A DNA stretch of 64,000 nucleotides. It comes from Datisca glomerata. Lineage: Eukaryota; Streptophyta; Magnoliopsida; Cucurbitales; Datiscaceae. The notes beneath the pieces were generated by a model. That model saw only the letters and a program-made list of their open reading frames with translations, ran no database searches and was not told the DNA's origin. The stretch lies in assembly GCA_003255025.1 (NCBI GenBank), contig QANY01008582.1:502702-566701 (forward strand). The letters are read 5' to 3'. This document shows, piece by piece, positions 11,931 to 23,629 of the stretch; position 1 is the stretch's first letter, and each line of letters begins with the position of its first letter. The position numbers were made by a program, and so were the translations under genes.

Positions 11931-13550
11931 AACTAGTTTACCTTGTACTTCTTCCTCTTCTGAAAGTGTATTTGTGCTAGTTGTGTTCAAAATAAAAGGA
12001 CTCGTATTCCTTTTACTGTTTCTGAATATGTGTCTTCCTTTCTTTTAGAATTAATACACAGTGATGTGGGGGGGCTTCCCCTGTTGTTTCTTCTCTTGGA
12101 CATAAATTTTATGTTATATTTATTGATGACATGTCTTAGTATACTTGGTTCTTTCCTGTTGCTCATAAATTTGATGTGTTTCCTGTCTTTGAGATGTTTA
12201 AAACTCTTGTTGAGAACATGTTCTCCATAGAAATTAAAAAGTTTAGAACTGATGGGGGTGACGAGTTCAATACTTTATAGTTTCAATCTTATTTACATGA
12301 ACATGTCATTGTGCATCAAATAACATGCTGTTATACTCCTCAGAAAAATGGGATTGCTGAGAGAAAATATCGATACGTGGTTGAGACTGGTCTCACCATG
12401 ATGCATCATGATTCTATTCCCCCATCCTTCTGGAATTATGTTTTTGCTGCCTCTGTTTATTTAATAAACCATATGCCCACTCCTGTTTTACAACATGCTT
12501 CCCCTTGTGAAAAATTGTTTGGAACATTGCATGACTATTCACATCTTAGAGTTATAGGGTGTGCTTGTTATCCATGCTTGAGACCCTATATGACAAATAA
12601 GCTCTATCCTAAATCCAATAAGTGTGTATTCTTAGGCTATGCAAATGCTCAAAAAGGTTTTTTATGTTATGATATAACTTCCCACAAATGTTATACTTCT
12701 ACACATATTTATTTTGATGAATAGAAGTATCTTTTTGCCTCTGATAGTGAACATGGGTCATCCTCATCTCAGCACACTAAATTTGACAATTTTGCTTTCA
12801 TGTATTCTTCTTTCCTCCATTCTATTAATTCTGTCAATTCTGTTTCTGCTAATTCTACTTCTTTACATTCTGCCTCTTCTAGTTCCTCTACCGGTTCTAT
12901 TAATTCTGGTAATATTAATTCTGCTTATATCCATTATGTCAATACTAATAGTGCACCAGATAATTGTTTGATTTCTGTTCCTACTGCTACTGATGTTAGA
13001 ATTCCAGATAATTTACATGTTTATGTTAACTCTCACTCTTTGCTTGAGCATTCTGATCACAATCCTCCTCTATATGTTTCTGCTACTTTGCATGCTTCTG
13101 TTAATTCTATTACTTCTGGGTTAGACAACATTGCATCTTCATCACATGTTTTGACTAGTTTACACAATATTCTATATAATAGCATATCTCATCCGTTTTT
13201 GCCTATTATTTTACATACACACATGCCTCAATGAGCTGCTATATCTCCTGCTCCTACTTCTTTACATCTTGCTCATGATTGTCCACATATTTTTGCTTTT
13301 ATTACTGTTAATTCACATGTTTCATCTAAACATAATTCTAATGTCTCTTCCACATCTTCACCCACTGTTACACAGTCTATTCATCCTATGCAAACCTGAT
13401 CTAAATCTGATATTTCTAAGAAACGTGCTTTAGTTACTTCTAGTTCTTTGAATATCAATGTTTCTACTGAACATACTAGCTTTAGTACTGCCTCTAAACA
13501 TCCATATTGGATTAAAGCAATGCGAAATGAATATGATGCACTTGAGTCTT
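11931..13550 (+). pseudogene. Copia B integrase and Ser/Asn-rich linker (broken)
   Basis: Around 12050 the first catalytic motif survives as IHSDV. The second, near 12246, reads RTDGGDEF. The third is in the frame 12311-12724 (NGIAERKYRYVVETG). That frame also holds VYLINHMPTPVL and the post-core motif CVFLGYANAQKGF. From 12725 the sequence encodes a linker very rich in Ser and Asn (for example NSVNSVSANSTS near 12826). Frameshifts and stops separate the segments. Confidence 0.85.
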
Positions 13551-13554
13551 AAAG

Positions 13555-14366
13555 AACTTGGACTTCTGTCCCATTGCCTCCTAACAAGAACCTAGTGGGT
13601 TGTAAATGGGTTTATAAACTCAAGTACAACCCTGATGGCACAATTTTTAGATATAAAGCTAGATTAATTACCAAAGGTTTTCATTTTGATTTTAGTCCTG
13701 TTATTAAACGTCCTACCATTTTGATTCTTTTTTCATTAGCTGCTACTTATAACTGGCTTATAAGGAAATTTGATGTCAAAAATACATTTTTACATGGATC
13801 TTTAGCTGAAGAGGTTTATATGTGCCAACCATAAGGTTTTGTTGATAAACAACACCTTGATTATGTTTGTAGGTTACACAAATCCTTGTATGGCTTAAAA
13901 CAAGCTCCAAGAGCTTAGTTTGAGCGGTTTACTAGTCATATTCTTTCTCTTGGGTTTTCGGCCTCTCATTCTGATAGCTCTCTTTTTTTATGCTTCATCT
14001 CATCTCTTAGATATGTCTTACTTTATGTTAATGACATTATCATTAGTGGCACACATACTGCTTTTATTAACCAGCTTGTTCATAAATTGAAAAATACTTT
14101 TGATATGATTGATCTTGGTAATCTTAAGTATATCTTAGGCTTAGAAATTACTAGAAACAATGATGGGATATTTATAAATTAGCATAAGTATGCTAGGGAT
14201 TTACTTTTAAAGGCTGGCATGCATAATGTTAAACCATGTCAGTCTCCTTGTTCTTCTAAATCTCCTCTTTATACTCATACTGGCTCTCCATTATCTGATG
14301 TTACTCTATATATGAGTCTTGTTGGTTAATTGCATTACTTGACCTTTACACGTTCTGATATAAGTT
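13555..14366 (+). pseudogene. Copia B reverse transcriptase (broken)
   Basis: Frame 13574-13834 begins with NLVGCKWVYKLKYNPDG and KARLITKGF and continues with FDVKNTFLHGSLAEEVYM. A stop then interrupts, followed by SLYGLKQAPRA. The active-site loop near 14030 is LYVNDIIISG: Asn replaces the first catalytic Asp of YVDD. A further stop falls after RNNDGIFIN. The enzyme cannot be functional. Confidence 0.88.
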
Positions 14367-14987
14367 TTGTTGTTAATCGTGTGTCAGTTCATACATTCTC
14401 CCACTACAACTCATTTTGCTACAGTTAAGCGTATACTTAGGTATATTATTGGTACTATAGACCGTGGCCTTCTCTTTACTCCTGGATCTCTACATTTGCA
14501 GGCTTATAATGATGCAGATTGGGTTGGTGACCCTTCTGATAGACGTTCTACATCTGGGTTTGTTATCTTTCTAGGCAAAAATGTAATATCCTGGAGTGCC
14601 ATGAAACAAGCGACCGTGGCCACATCTTTTACCGAGGCAGAATACAAGGCTTTGGCCAACACAGCTACCGAATTAAGCTGGCTTAGACAGATTCTTTGTG
14701 ATATGCATGTTTACCAGACTCAAGCACCAACATTATACTGTGATAATACATATGCCATCTCTTCAGCGTCGAACCAAGTTCCCCATGCTCGGACCAAACA
14801 CGTGGAGAATGACTTTCATTTTATTCGGGAACGAGTCATGAGGAAGGACCTCATTGTCAAACATGTCCCTTCCAAACAAGAGCTTGCGGACTTATTTACC
14901 AAACCTCTTTCAACTCATCAATTTTTTGTTCTCAAGAGCAAACTCATTCATGATTGCAGGATGAGTTTGAGGGGGGTGATAAGATAA
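14367..14987 (+). pseudogene. Copia B RNase H (open remnant)
   Basis: An open stretch of 206 codons encodes most of the copia RNase H. The first catalytic Asp lies in YNDADWVGDPSDRRSTSG, Glu in FTEAEYKALANTATEL, Asp in LYCDNTYAIS and the final region in TKHVENDFHFIRERV. It ends with LADLFTKPLSTHQF and runs to a stop just inside the 3' LTR (14977). It is the most intact piece of element B but has no start of its own. Confidence 0.88.
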
Positions 14988-15209
14988 AGGGTTAAGTGTA
15001 TTTTTCCATTGTGTCTTTTATTAGTTTTCTAGGGGCTATTTTGGTCTTTTCCTTTCTTATGATTATTGGAGAGGTTTTATATTACTTCTGCTTCTCTCCC
15101 AGTTAATTAACGATTACATACAATATTATTCATCTTCTTCTTCTTCTTGATCATTCTTTCTTCTCTCAGTTCTTCCTTCTTGATTTCTATCTCCACAAGA
15201 ATTTCTACA
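14977..15209 (+). repeat. 3' LTR of copia B
   Basis: 233 bp, TG...CA, preceded by a G-rich purine tract; pairs with the LTR at 9961-10190. Confidence 0.93.
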
Positions 15210-15372
15210 TACGTTAGATTAATTATCCATATAACATCATCATTTTCAAACTTTGGATATCCATGAGAATGCAATTGTGAATCAAATTATGGCAGTGTCA
15301 TATTTATATCTTATTTTATTTGAAAAATTATATTCAAGGAAATATCATGGGCATATTTGTGTGCATGCTAAA

Positions 15373-15951
15373 TAGGGATGTCAATGGGGCGGGGGCGGGG
15401 GCGGGGCGGGGCAACTTCCCCCATCTCCATCACCACTTTAATATGTCAACCACATTTCCGCCCACGTGGATGGAAAATCTCCATTAGGATCCGGGTTCCC
15501 CACGGGTTTTCTATCTTTCTTTAAGCTTAATATTTATGTGTAGAACTTCTTGACAATGGCCTTAGACGGTGATAGACGTAAAGATGACGATGATAGATAA
15601 TAGTGACAAAAGAATCAATGAATATAATTTATGAGTAAAATAATATATGAATCATCTTATTTAATGGTTAAAATAGTTAGTATAGTGGAGGATTAATAAA
15701 AATAGTGTTAGGTTATGTTGTGACATAGAATTAGTGTTTTAATATGATAGAATTTAAAAAAACATATGTAAAATTAAATGGGGCGGGTAACGTGGTGGAG
15801 ACTAATATATCCATCCTCGCCCTATACCCGTGCGAGTTTATTTATGATTATCTCATGCGCACCCCATCATCCATTTATTTATCAAAACACTAACTTATTA
15901 GGGGCGGATCCCAGCAGATTCGGAGACCCACGGGTGATTTGGACATTCCTA
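15373..15951. mobile_element. Non-autonomous hAT-like element 2, 579 bp
   Basis: Perfect 8-bp duplication ATGCTAAA (15365-15372 and 15952-15959). The ends read inward are TAGGGATGTCAATGG and TAGGAATGTCCAAATC. The left subterminal part is a GGGGCGGGG repeat, the right part contains GGGGCGGATCCC and CACGGG, and the centre is AT-rich. No transposase. Confidence 0.92.
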
Positions 15952-15959
15952 ATGCTAAA

Positions 15960-17881
15960 CGAAACATATGATAATGTGTGGAGTAATTTTATTAATTTTA
16001 AACCTTAATTTTAATTTTAGAATATTAATGATATAAGCGAAAAAGAGTTTGATTAAGAGTTTGCTATGATTGTTTGATTTGTTTAGGGAATTTAATTATA
16101 CTGATATATTTCACAGACATTGCACATGGTATGTACTTTTAGAAAAGTATTTATTCACATGAAGGAATAAAAGATGATATAGATTTTTCACCATGTTTTG
16201 TAATTATAAATGGTTATTTTTTCATTAAATTATCTGCATAAATGAAGTTGGAGCTTTCAAAAAAGAAGTTAGAGCTCTAATTAATAGACAATTGTTATGA
16301 CACTAAATGTAAGATATTAACCAATATATAACAGCCATGTGTATAAGTGAAGGCCATTTTTAGATTTATAAAAATTATAAATGAATAAACGTGTCTAATG
16401 AAAGTTTTTCATGATTGTACACTTTTGTCACAGGCGCGATACAATAGCTAAATGATTTAGATCAATATGTACATAAATTTGATTTATTGTCATATTTTTT
16501 AATATTGAATACATTTACTATGCTAACAAAAAAATTTGATTGGTGCTATTATCAAGTTATGAATAATGAGTAAATCAAGTGATTAATTTGAAAGTAGTGT
16601 GTTACAATATGTCTATACACACACTAAATTAAAATTATAAATTGAAATGATTTAAAAAGCAAGTTCAATTTATTCATGTAACAATTGCAAATACCTAAGT
16701 TACATTTCAAAATCAAATAAACTATTAGTGATAAATGTAATGCACTAGCTAAATGATGATGAGCAATATTTCTAATTTAAGGATAGCAATGAAAATAAAA
16801 AATAAATAAGGTTCTCAATGAAATAAAATAGAACGATAACAGTAAAAGAAAAGAATACAATTTATGTTTTAATTTATTCAGAAGGTAGAAACATAATAAA
16901 ATTTCAAGGACAATATTGTATAAAAATATATGCATATTTTTTATATTAGTAATTATATTTATCGATTTATACTTTATGAAATATTACCAAGCGACCACAG
17001 GTAGTCATTTGGTTATTGTAGGGATAATAGAAAAAAAATAATACGTCAGCTTCCATGCATAGGATTCGGAAAAATGATACATTTGTTTTTCATATTTTCC
17101 CCTTTTGCTTTGCACTTTAACCACATTGCTCACATGGTGAACATACAACGACACTGGCAATCAGTGTCTTAAAAAACCTAATATATCGGCGTCGAGTTCG
17201 GATCATCGTACACCGAGAGAGAGAGACAGAGACAGAGGTACATAATCCATCCTCAGCTACTTTTTTTGTTTTCCAAAAGTTTCTAGAGGCGAGTATATGA
17301 TCTCCATTGGAAAATAGCTACTGATTTCATGCACAAAATACTACATAGTTTCACGTGTAATTTGGTAATGGCCATGAGATCTCCATGCCATTCTTTTATC
17401 AATGACGTGTGTCAACTTTTCCCCCATCATTACGGTAAATCAAATTGTCGAATTTAATTTACAAACCAGTACAGAAAAGGTTTTCTTCTATGTACCAACT
17501 AATTTTACTTTGTTTGCTTCGCTAGATAGATGGTTTTAAAGCCGTTGAACCTAGGTCTTAAGTTATGGAGCATGAACCAAATTTAAATTTCAGGAGATCC
17601 AAAATTGAAAATAATTGCTAATTTAATGAGCCATTTGTCACAATTGTATACATACTAATATTTTTCTTAAGGTTACATTTCTACGATATTTAGAATATTC
17701 AAAGACTCGAATTGAGACAAAATTTATGGCGTGCCTATGACTGAGTGTGGGCTAAACCATTAAGCCAACTCATCAAAAATACTTATTAACTAAAGTTTCA
17801 TAATTCTATTATAAATAGGATTGCTGGAACAAAAAGTAACTATACAAATGTGGGTCGTGGTGCTTGGTCTTTATATTGTAT
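15960..17881. other. AT-rich intergenic DNA
   Basis: No gene recognised. A short GA-rich run (GAGAGAGAGACAGAGACAGAG) is at 17216-17236. Confidence 0.55.
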
Positions 17882-18447
17882 CACTACTAGAAAAAGAGTT
17901 TTCCCTTGATTTTTTTCTCGCGGAAAAAAAAATCGGCAAGAAAAGTTGTTAAAATTTATACTTTTACTGACGATTTTAAAACTACCAGTAAAAATCTGTA
18001 GTTTTTCAACTCTATGCCGGCCGTTTAGACGGCCGGTATAGATTATAAATTTAAAATATATGTCGACCTTTTGTTTAACCTATACCGGTTGTTTGTTTGA
18101 TTTTTTTTTTGTTTAAAAACTACGTTGTTGAAGGAAAAACGACGTCGTCAGGGTTAGGGGGTTTTTCACCCGACACCTGTCGTCTGCCAATAGCAGACCT
18201 CACGCCTCACTCTCTCAAATCTATCTCTCCCCCCCGTTGCTTATTTTTCTCCCTCTCTTCGCTAGTTCTCTTATCTTCGATCTCTCTCTCACTCACTGCG
18301 GCTCACTTTCTCTTTTTGCTCTCCTTGAAAATCCTAGAAGTAAGCTTTTTTATTTTTCAATAACTATGATTTTTTTTATATTTGTATTGGTTGTGAATAT
18401 CTAAGAGTTGGAATAAATAATTAAGATTTAGTCAAGAATATTTAAAT

Positions 18448-19803
18448 GGAATAAGTGAGTTTCTTAAATTTACTTTGGAGAGGGAGCATGAAGATGAAAA
18501 CGTGTATTGTTCGTGCCAAAAATGCAAAAATAGTGTGTGGATGAATAACGATGTTGTCTACGATAAATTGATTCCTAATGGATTTGCTAAAGGTTATACT
18601 CGTTAGGTTTTTCATGAAAAATTATTTTGGGTGGTATCTCTCAAATTCAAGTAAATGAAGAACTACGTGTAGATCCAATATTCTCACATGCATTAGGATG
18701 TTCCAATTATATGCATGAATTATTGCATTGTGCTTCTGGGATAGACAATGTAGGAGATATGAAGTCTATTACATGATAAGAAACAAATGTAGTTGAGGAT
18801 GAGTATGAACAACTGGGTGGTGTGAATAATTATGAGCAAGTCAATGACGTTGAATGTAAAAAGTATTCAAAGCTATCATTTATAATGTATTATCATATTA
18901 AATGTCTATATGAAATTATGTGATAAATTTTTTACCGTGCTTCTTGATGTATTGCGTGATTCTTATCCCAAAAATGTTCAACTTCTAGAGAATGAAGCAA
19001 AAAAAATCATTAAAAAGTTAGATCTTAGATATGAGAAATACATGTATGTTCAAATGAATCCATGTTGTATTGGAAAATCAATGTTGAAGATCGATATTGT
19101 AGAACTTGTGGTACTTCAAGGTGGCTCAACAATGAGAATGATATTGGATCCTCATCAAGAACTCATAGTAACTTAAGAAAAATACCAGCTAAGGTGTTGC
19201 ATCATTTTCCTCTAAAAATAAAATTGAAAAGGTTATATATATCTTGTAAACCTGTAGAAAGTATGAGATAACATCATGATGAACGCATTAAAGATGGTGT
19301 GTTAAGAAATCATGCAAACTCAGATGCATGGAAATCATTTGACAATAGATATATTGATTTTACTCTAAAGCCATCGTAATGTTAGACTTGACTTAGCTGC
19401 TCGCATTTTTAACCCATATGGGAATTTGAGTATTAGTCATAGTACACGGCTTGTATTTTTAATTCCATACAATTTATCACTGTGGATATGCATGAAGTAA
19501 CGGAATTTCATCCATTCATTAATCATCACTGGATCCAAACTTCTTGGCAACAATATTGATGTATAGGTATCACCATTAATTGAGGTGTTAAAAGATTGTG
19601 GGAGATTGTTGTAGATACATATGATGCATCAAGAAAATAAATGTTTAAGTTGCGTGCATTATTGTTGTGAACTATCAGTGATTTTTCTGGTCTTGATAAT
19701 TTATTTGGATGGAATATTAACACTAACACGGTTGGTTGAAACATAGTAAAATTGTTCATGGGTCATTGGTGATCTTTGGATACTACTAATGAGTAACGTT
19801 ATA
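18448..19803 (+). pseudogene. CACTA transposase, N-terminal part (broken)
   Basis: The beginning matches the transposase-associated zinc-binding domain: GISEFLKF, then CSCQKCKNSVW, VVYDKLIPNGFAKGYTR and a stop where Trp is expected. Further on are segments of the Transposase_21 family: KFFTVLLDVLRDSYP with AKKIIKKLDL (frame of 18910-19176), and MLYWKINVEDRYCRTCG with IPAKVLHHFPLKIKLKRLY (frame of 19062-19271), then HHDERIKDGVLRNHANSDAWKSFD. Recognisable pieces continue to about 19790 (WLKHSKIVHG). Many stops and frame changes; no function is possible. Confidence 0.9.
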
Positions 19804-19814
19804 ATACAAGTTAC

Positions 19815-21527
19815 TTGTGCAATGCCACGATAACCAAATAAAAAAAATTATTGAAAACTTTTTTTTCAATCAGTCATGATCAATTATATATTTATTCATT
19901 AAATCTACAATATACAAGGTTATGAATCATATACATTTTGTAGTCTATATCAAGCGTCCTTCCAAAACTGATCGATCCTCCATCCTACGAGAACGTTACA
20001 ACGATTAGTAGACTCCGAGATCCACACTAAAATCTTCCAAGTCAATCAACAACGCACTAGGACGTGTGTGGGCACGTAAAATATTACAAGACATTTTTTT
20101 GTCTCTAGATGTACTCAGCACATGAGATCCAGAGATTTAATGAGTTTGACTTTAATGAGACGATTCTCTAAAAGAACGTGATGGATATTCTTTCAGAGTT
20201 TTGATTAACTAGTAATCATAGAGAAAAAATAATATGACACCAACTGTGTTCTCAATTCAATTTTTGATGAACTGATGAACTCATTCATCAACTCACGCCA
20301 TCAAAATAATATTTGTATAATTTCTAAATAATTGTGTATCATATTTTTTAAGGATAAACGGAAATAATATGTAATTATAAAATTACCAATTGCAGTGGGA
20401 CTCAATGTAACTGTGCACAAATACAGCACCACATGGCACTACAGTGTGCCGTGAGGTAGTACAGTGCCTCACGGTACCACTGTAGTGTCGTGTGGCACTA
20501 CAATGTTGCACTCTCACTATTGTAGTGTCACGTAACACTACAGTAGTCCATGTCAATTTATGATACCCAATCCAGTGATTGACACGTGGTAATTACTGTA
20601 AATTAAATATTTATTTTAATTAGATAAATATTTAGATATAAGTTAATTCAAAATTAACATATGTGACTATCCCTATCAACTAACTTATATGTTATTTCAC
20701 AAATAACATATTTAGTTGATTTAATTTATTATCTAATAATAATTTAATTATCTAATTTCATAAATTAGATATTCTCTCACTTATCGATAATTAAAAAATT
20801 AATCAATAATTATTTTTATATATAATTTAATTAATTAATCACACATAAGTATGTACTTGCCTCAAAATAAAAATTTCTTTTACAAGTCAGTCATTTTTCG
20901 CATGTCCTGAAATATTCACACCCTAAACTGTGTATTACAGAGGTGACTTGGGGGTTATGGACCTATAATCTTAAGCTCTAATAAACTAAATTTTAATTAA
21001 ACTCTTTAATTAAATAATTTTATTTATTAATTCCATTATTACTCCACTATAAATTGGAGTTATACTCTTAGAGATTATAGAATGTATTTACAAACCTTAA
21101 CGAATGAATCAAAAGATCCAGTAGACATGCATACGAGTTCCTGACTACTCAAGGTTCAGACTGATCTACATATGGTCTAGTCACATATAATCTCATTATA
21201 TAAAGTACATTCACTAAGATGTCTATACATATCAATGATCCGGATCTAAATCACACGCATTCATAATGCTTAGTAAACCGTACTAGCAACTTTTCATGAA
21301 AAATTACATACTTTAATATGTTGCTGATAATTTTATTCATTATCTATGATCTTAATCTTCTCGTACCAATACAAGATCATAGTCTCATTAATGAATATGG
21401 AATTTTCATATATTTATATAAATTATTCAACAATAATTTAAAAGAACAATTATAAGAAAAATGTAATCATCATTAAATTTCATATCAAAATGTCAGTACA
21501 CATATTTTGAGGGTATAACCCTCAACA
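19815..21527 (-). repeat. Solo-LTR-like sequence nested in CACTA 1
   Basis: The right boundary is clear: the minus strand begins TGTTGAGGGTTATACCC, a typical LTR start, exactly where the transposase reading resumes. The left boundary is uncertain, placed where transposase similarity stops and a TG occurs (19815). I found no internal retrotransposon genes and no matching 5-bp duplication. About 1.7 kb if the limits are right. It contains the hairpin region at 20396-20560. Confidence 0.55.
20396..20560. repeat. Hairpin and CACTACAGTG-type repeats
   Basis: Arms of about 28 bases (20429-20456 and 20467-20495) are near-perfect reverse complements around a 10-base loop. The words CACTACAGTG, ACTGTAGTG and CTCACGGT recur in both orientations across the interval. 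Confidence 0.8.
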
Positions 21528-21539
21528 ACATATGCATTG

Positions 21540-22240
21540 TATTTGTTCTTCAAATAATTATGTTCTACTACTCTACACAAAGACATGATCGATAAAGTTC
21601 AATCTCGGGTTGTGCTTGTATTTTATCAAATGGAAATGATATCTCCTCCATCTTTCTTTACTATTATAGTCCATTCAATAGTTCACTTGGCATGCGAAGT
21701 GAAACTTGGTGGACTTGTGCAATATAGGTGGATGTATCTGATTGAAATGTACCTTGATAAACTTAAGATAAAGCGTGTCTAGAAGATTCCATAGCTGAAA
21801 GATATATCATAGATGAGTTTGCGATGTTTTGATAAAGATTGAAACACAGTTCAATCAAGTTGCTTGCAAATTAGACTTTATAGAGGAACAAACTACTCAA
21901 ACTGCCTCTCTATTCCCATAGTAGGGCGTTCGACGAAGTCACAAAAAATGATGTTCTTGACAATGTCACATTGATACAAGCACGTTGATATGTCTTATTC
22001 AATCGTGATTTGGTAACACCCCCTATTAAAGGTAAACGGCTCATGCATATTTTATATGTACTTGAGTAGAGTTATAAACATGAACTACATCTGATGATAC
22101 ATACATATTTATTTGTAAGGAGTTTAAGGATAAAAAGGTCAGAACATCGTAAACATCGGCCATCGCAAAATGAACTCGACCATTTAGTTCATGAAAAATT
22201 TCGTGAATGGTTCCAATCTAATATAAGCTCATATATACTT
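21540..22240 (+). pseudogene. CACTA transposase, C-terminal part (broken)
   Basis: The open part at 21585-21782 matches the C-terminal DUF4218-type domain of CACTA transposases: ISPPSFFTIIVHSIVHLACE followed by VKLGGLVQYRWMYLIEMYL. Downstream, in other frames with stops, are SIAERYIIDEF, a segment with YVLFNRD near 22000 and a final block ending FREWFQSNI near 22225. It continues the N-terminal part at 18448-19803 after the LTR-like insertion. Confidence 0.88.
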
Positions 22241-22595
22241 TAAATATTTAGTTTTAATAATCTAACGTATATATCCTGACACGTGTTATATAATAATAGG
22301 TTGGACAGAGAGAAGATGTCTCTGAGACAATAAGTAAAGTCATAAAATAGTGGAGTTATTGTGACAGCTGAGACAATAAGTTACTAGCGTGAGAGATATG
22401 AATCATATAAGAGGTGAAGTTATGTATTATGACATACTAAAGATATCATTAACGGTAGATTACCAACAAAATGTTTTTTCGACGAAGAGATTGCCGGCTG
22501 TTTCTCAACCGCCAGAGTTTTTTTTTCCCATGGTTATAACCATCGACGTATGTGAAAATAACCGTAGGAAAAAAAGTGAATTTTCTGTAGTGTAT

Positions 22596-23621
22596 GCAAA
22601 TGAATTCCTTATTTTTTTTTTCTAATTATGCCTTTTAATTTTACAATCAACCCCGATAAGAAAAAACAATAATCAAATTATGAAACTTGAATGTTCTAGC
22701 AATCTAGTGAGTATTGATTAAAGCTTCATATAATGTATTAAAATTGATAAAATGTTGACACTTGGAATAATTATGCATCACCCATATGTTTTCCTCTATC
22801 CAATTCATTATCCGAATTGAAAATGTTGCTCCATAGATAAAAGTGTATATATGAGACAAATTCTATTCATTTTGCTAGCTTTTTAGGTACCCACTTACTT
22901 ACTATTATTAGCAGCATTAAACATTGATCCAACATTATATTTTGATGATTCAACATTATTTTATTGTATTTTTATGAACAAATGCTTCCTTTTTATTTGG
23001 CATAAAATAGCAAGCTGGCACCATTTGGTACCATATATTTACGATATCTGTATTTTATATATTGTTGCTCTCAAACTGGAAAGCCAAAATCTTTTTTTTT
23101 TCAAGCCAATTATTAGCTACCTTTCCACTCTTAATAGGTGAAGGTGGGAGCTTCCGACCTTTGCAGTGTTGGAAGGACAAAGATACTCTGATTTCCTTTG
23201 AAAATAATAATAATTTTTTGTTCTTGCTTCATGCAGTCTCTCCTACTTTGCATTTTCCTATTGCAAACTCCCAAACTAATAAGATGGAAACCCACTATTA
23301 ATGTTTAATTTCTAATTTCTAATTATAGGTATTTTTGACTTAGGAACTCGATTAATCTCATAAGACTTCACTGTTCTTTGAAAAAAAATTCTACACGGAT
23401 TATGATAAATCGTTGACTTTAAGAGCATAGACATGACTACAAAGAATAATTTGTATCCATGTAGATTTTAACCAAATGACCTCTAACTCCAAGGTCTTAA
23501 CTACTTAGGCAAATTAACTCTCACTAGAGTTAATTTCTACCAATGTTATCATTGTGCAATACAGTTTTTCAGGTACCAATTTATATGTGTATGAGGTGAG
23601 CATGAAAATCTTATCGACTAG
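22596..23621. other. AT-rich intergenic DNA
   Basis: No gene recognised; only short frames without similarity to anything I know. Confidence 0.5.
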
Positions 23622-23629
23622 TTCTCAAA

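Larger units (their letters stand above)
9961..15209 (+). mobile_element. Ty1/copia LTR retrotransposon B (decayed), 5249 bp
   Basis: Both LTRs are present (9961-10190 and 14977-15209), each starting TGATAAGATAAAGG and ending TTTCTACA. The flanking 5-mers are TTCGT (9956-9960) and TACGT (15210-15214), a duplication with one mismatch. A primer-binding site follows the left LTR and a purine tract (GAGGGGGG) precedes the right one. All copia domains can be traced in order but stops and frameshifts are frequent. The LTRs differ at many positions, so the insertion is old. Confidence 0.95.
17882..22592 (+). mobile_element. CACTA (En/Spm-type) transposon 1, 4711 bp, interrupted
   Basis: The left end is CACTACTAGAAAAAGAG and the right end read inward is CACTACAGAAAATTCAC, flanked by the 3-bp duplication TAT (17879-17881 and 22593-22595). 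Subterminal DNA holds GCCGGCCG-type words. Inside are two blocks of a decayed CACTA transposase, 18448-19803 and 21540-22240, separated by an LTR-like insertion. Some central transposase sequence is missing, so a deletion accompanied or followed the insertion. Confidence 0.93.

Noticed and set aside
19526..19759. 77-codon minus-strand frame
   Set aside because: Antisense to recognisable transposase sequence.
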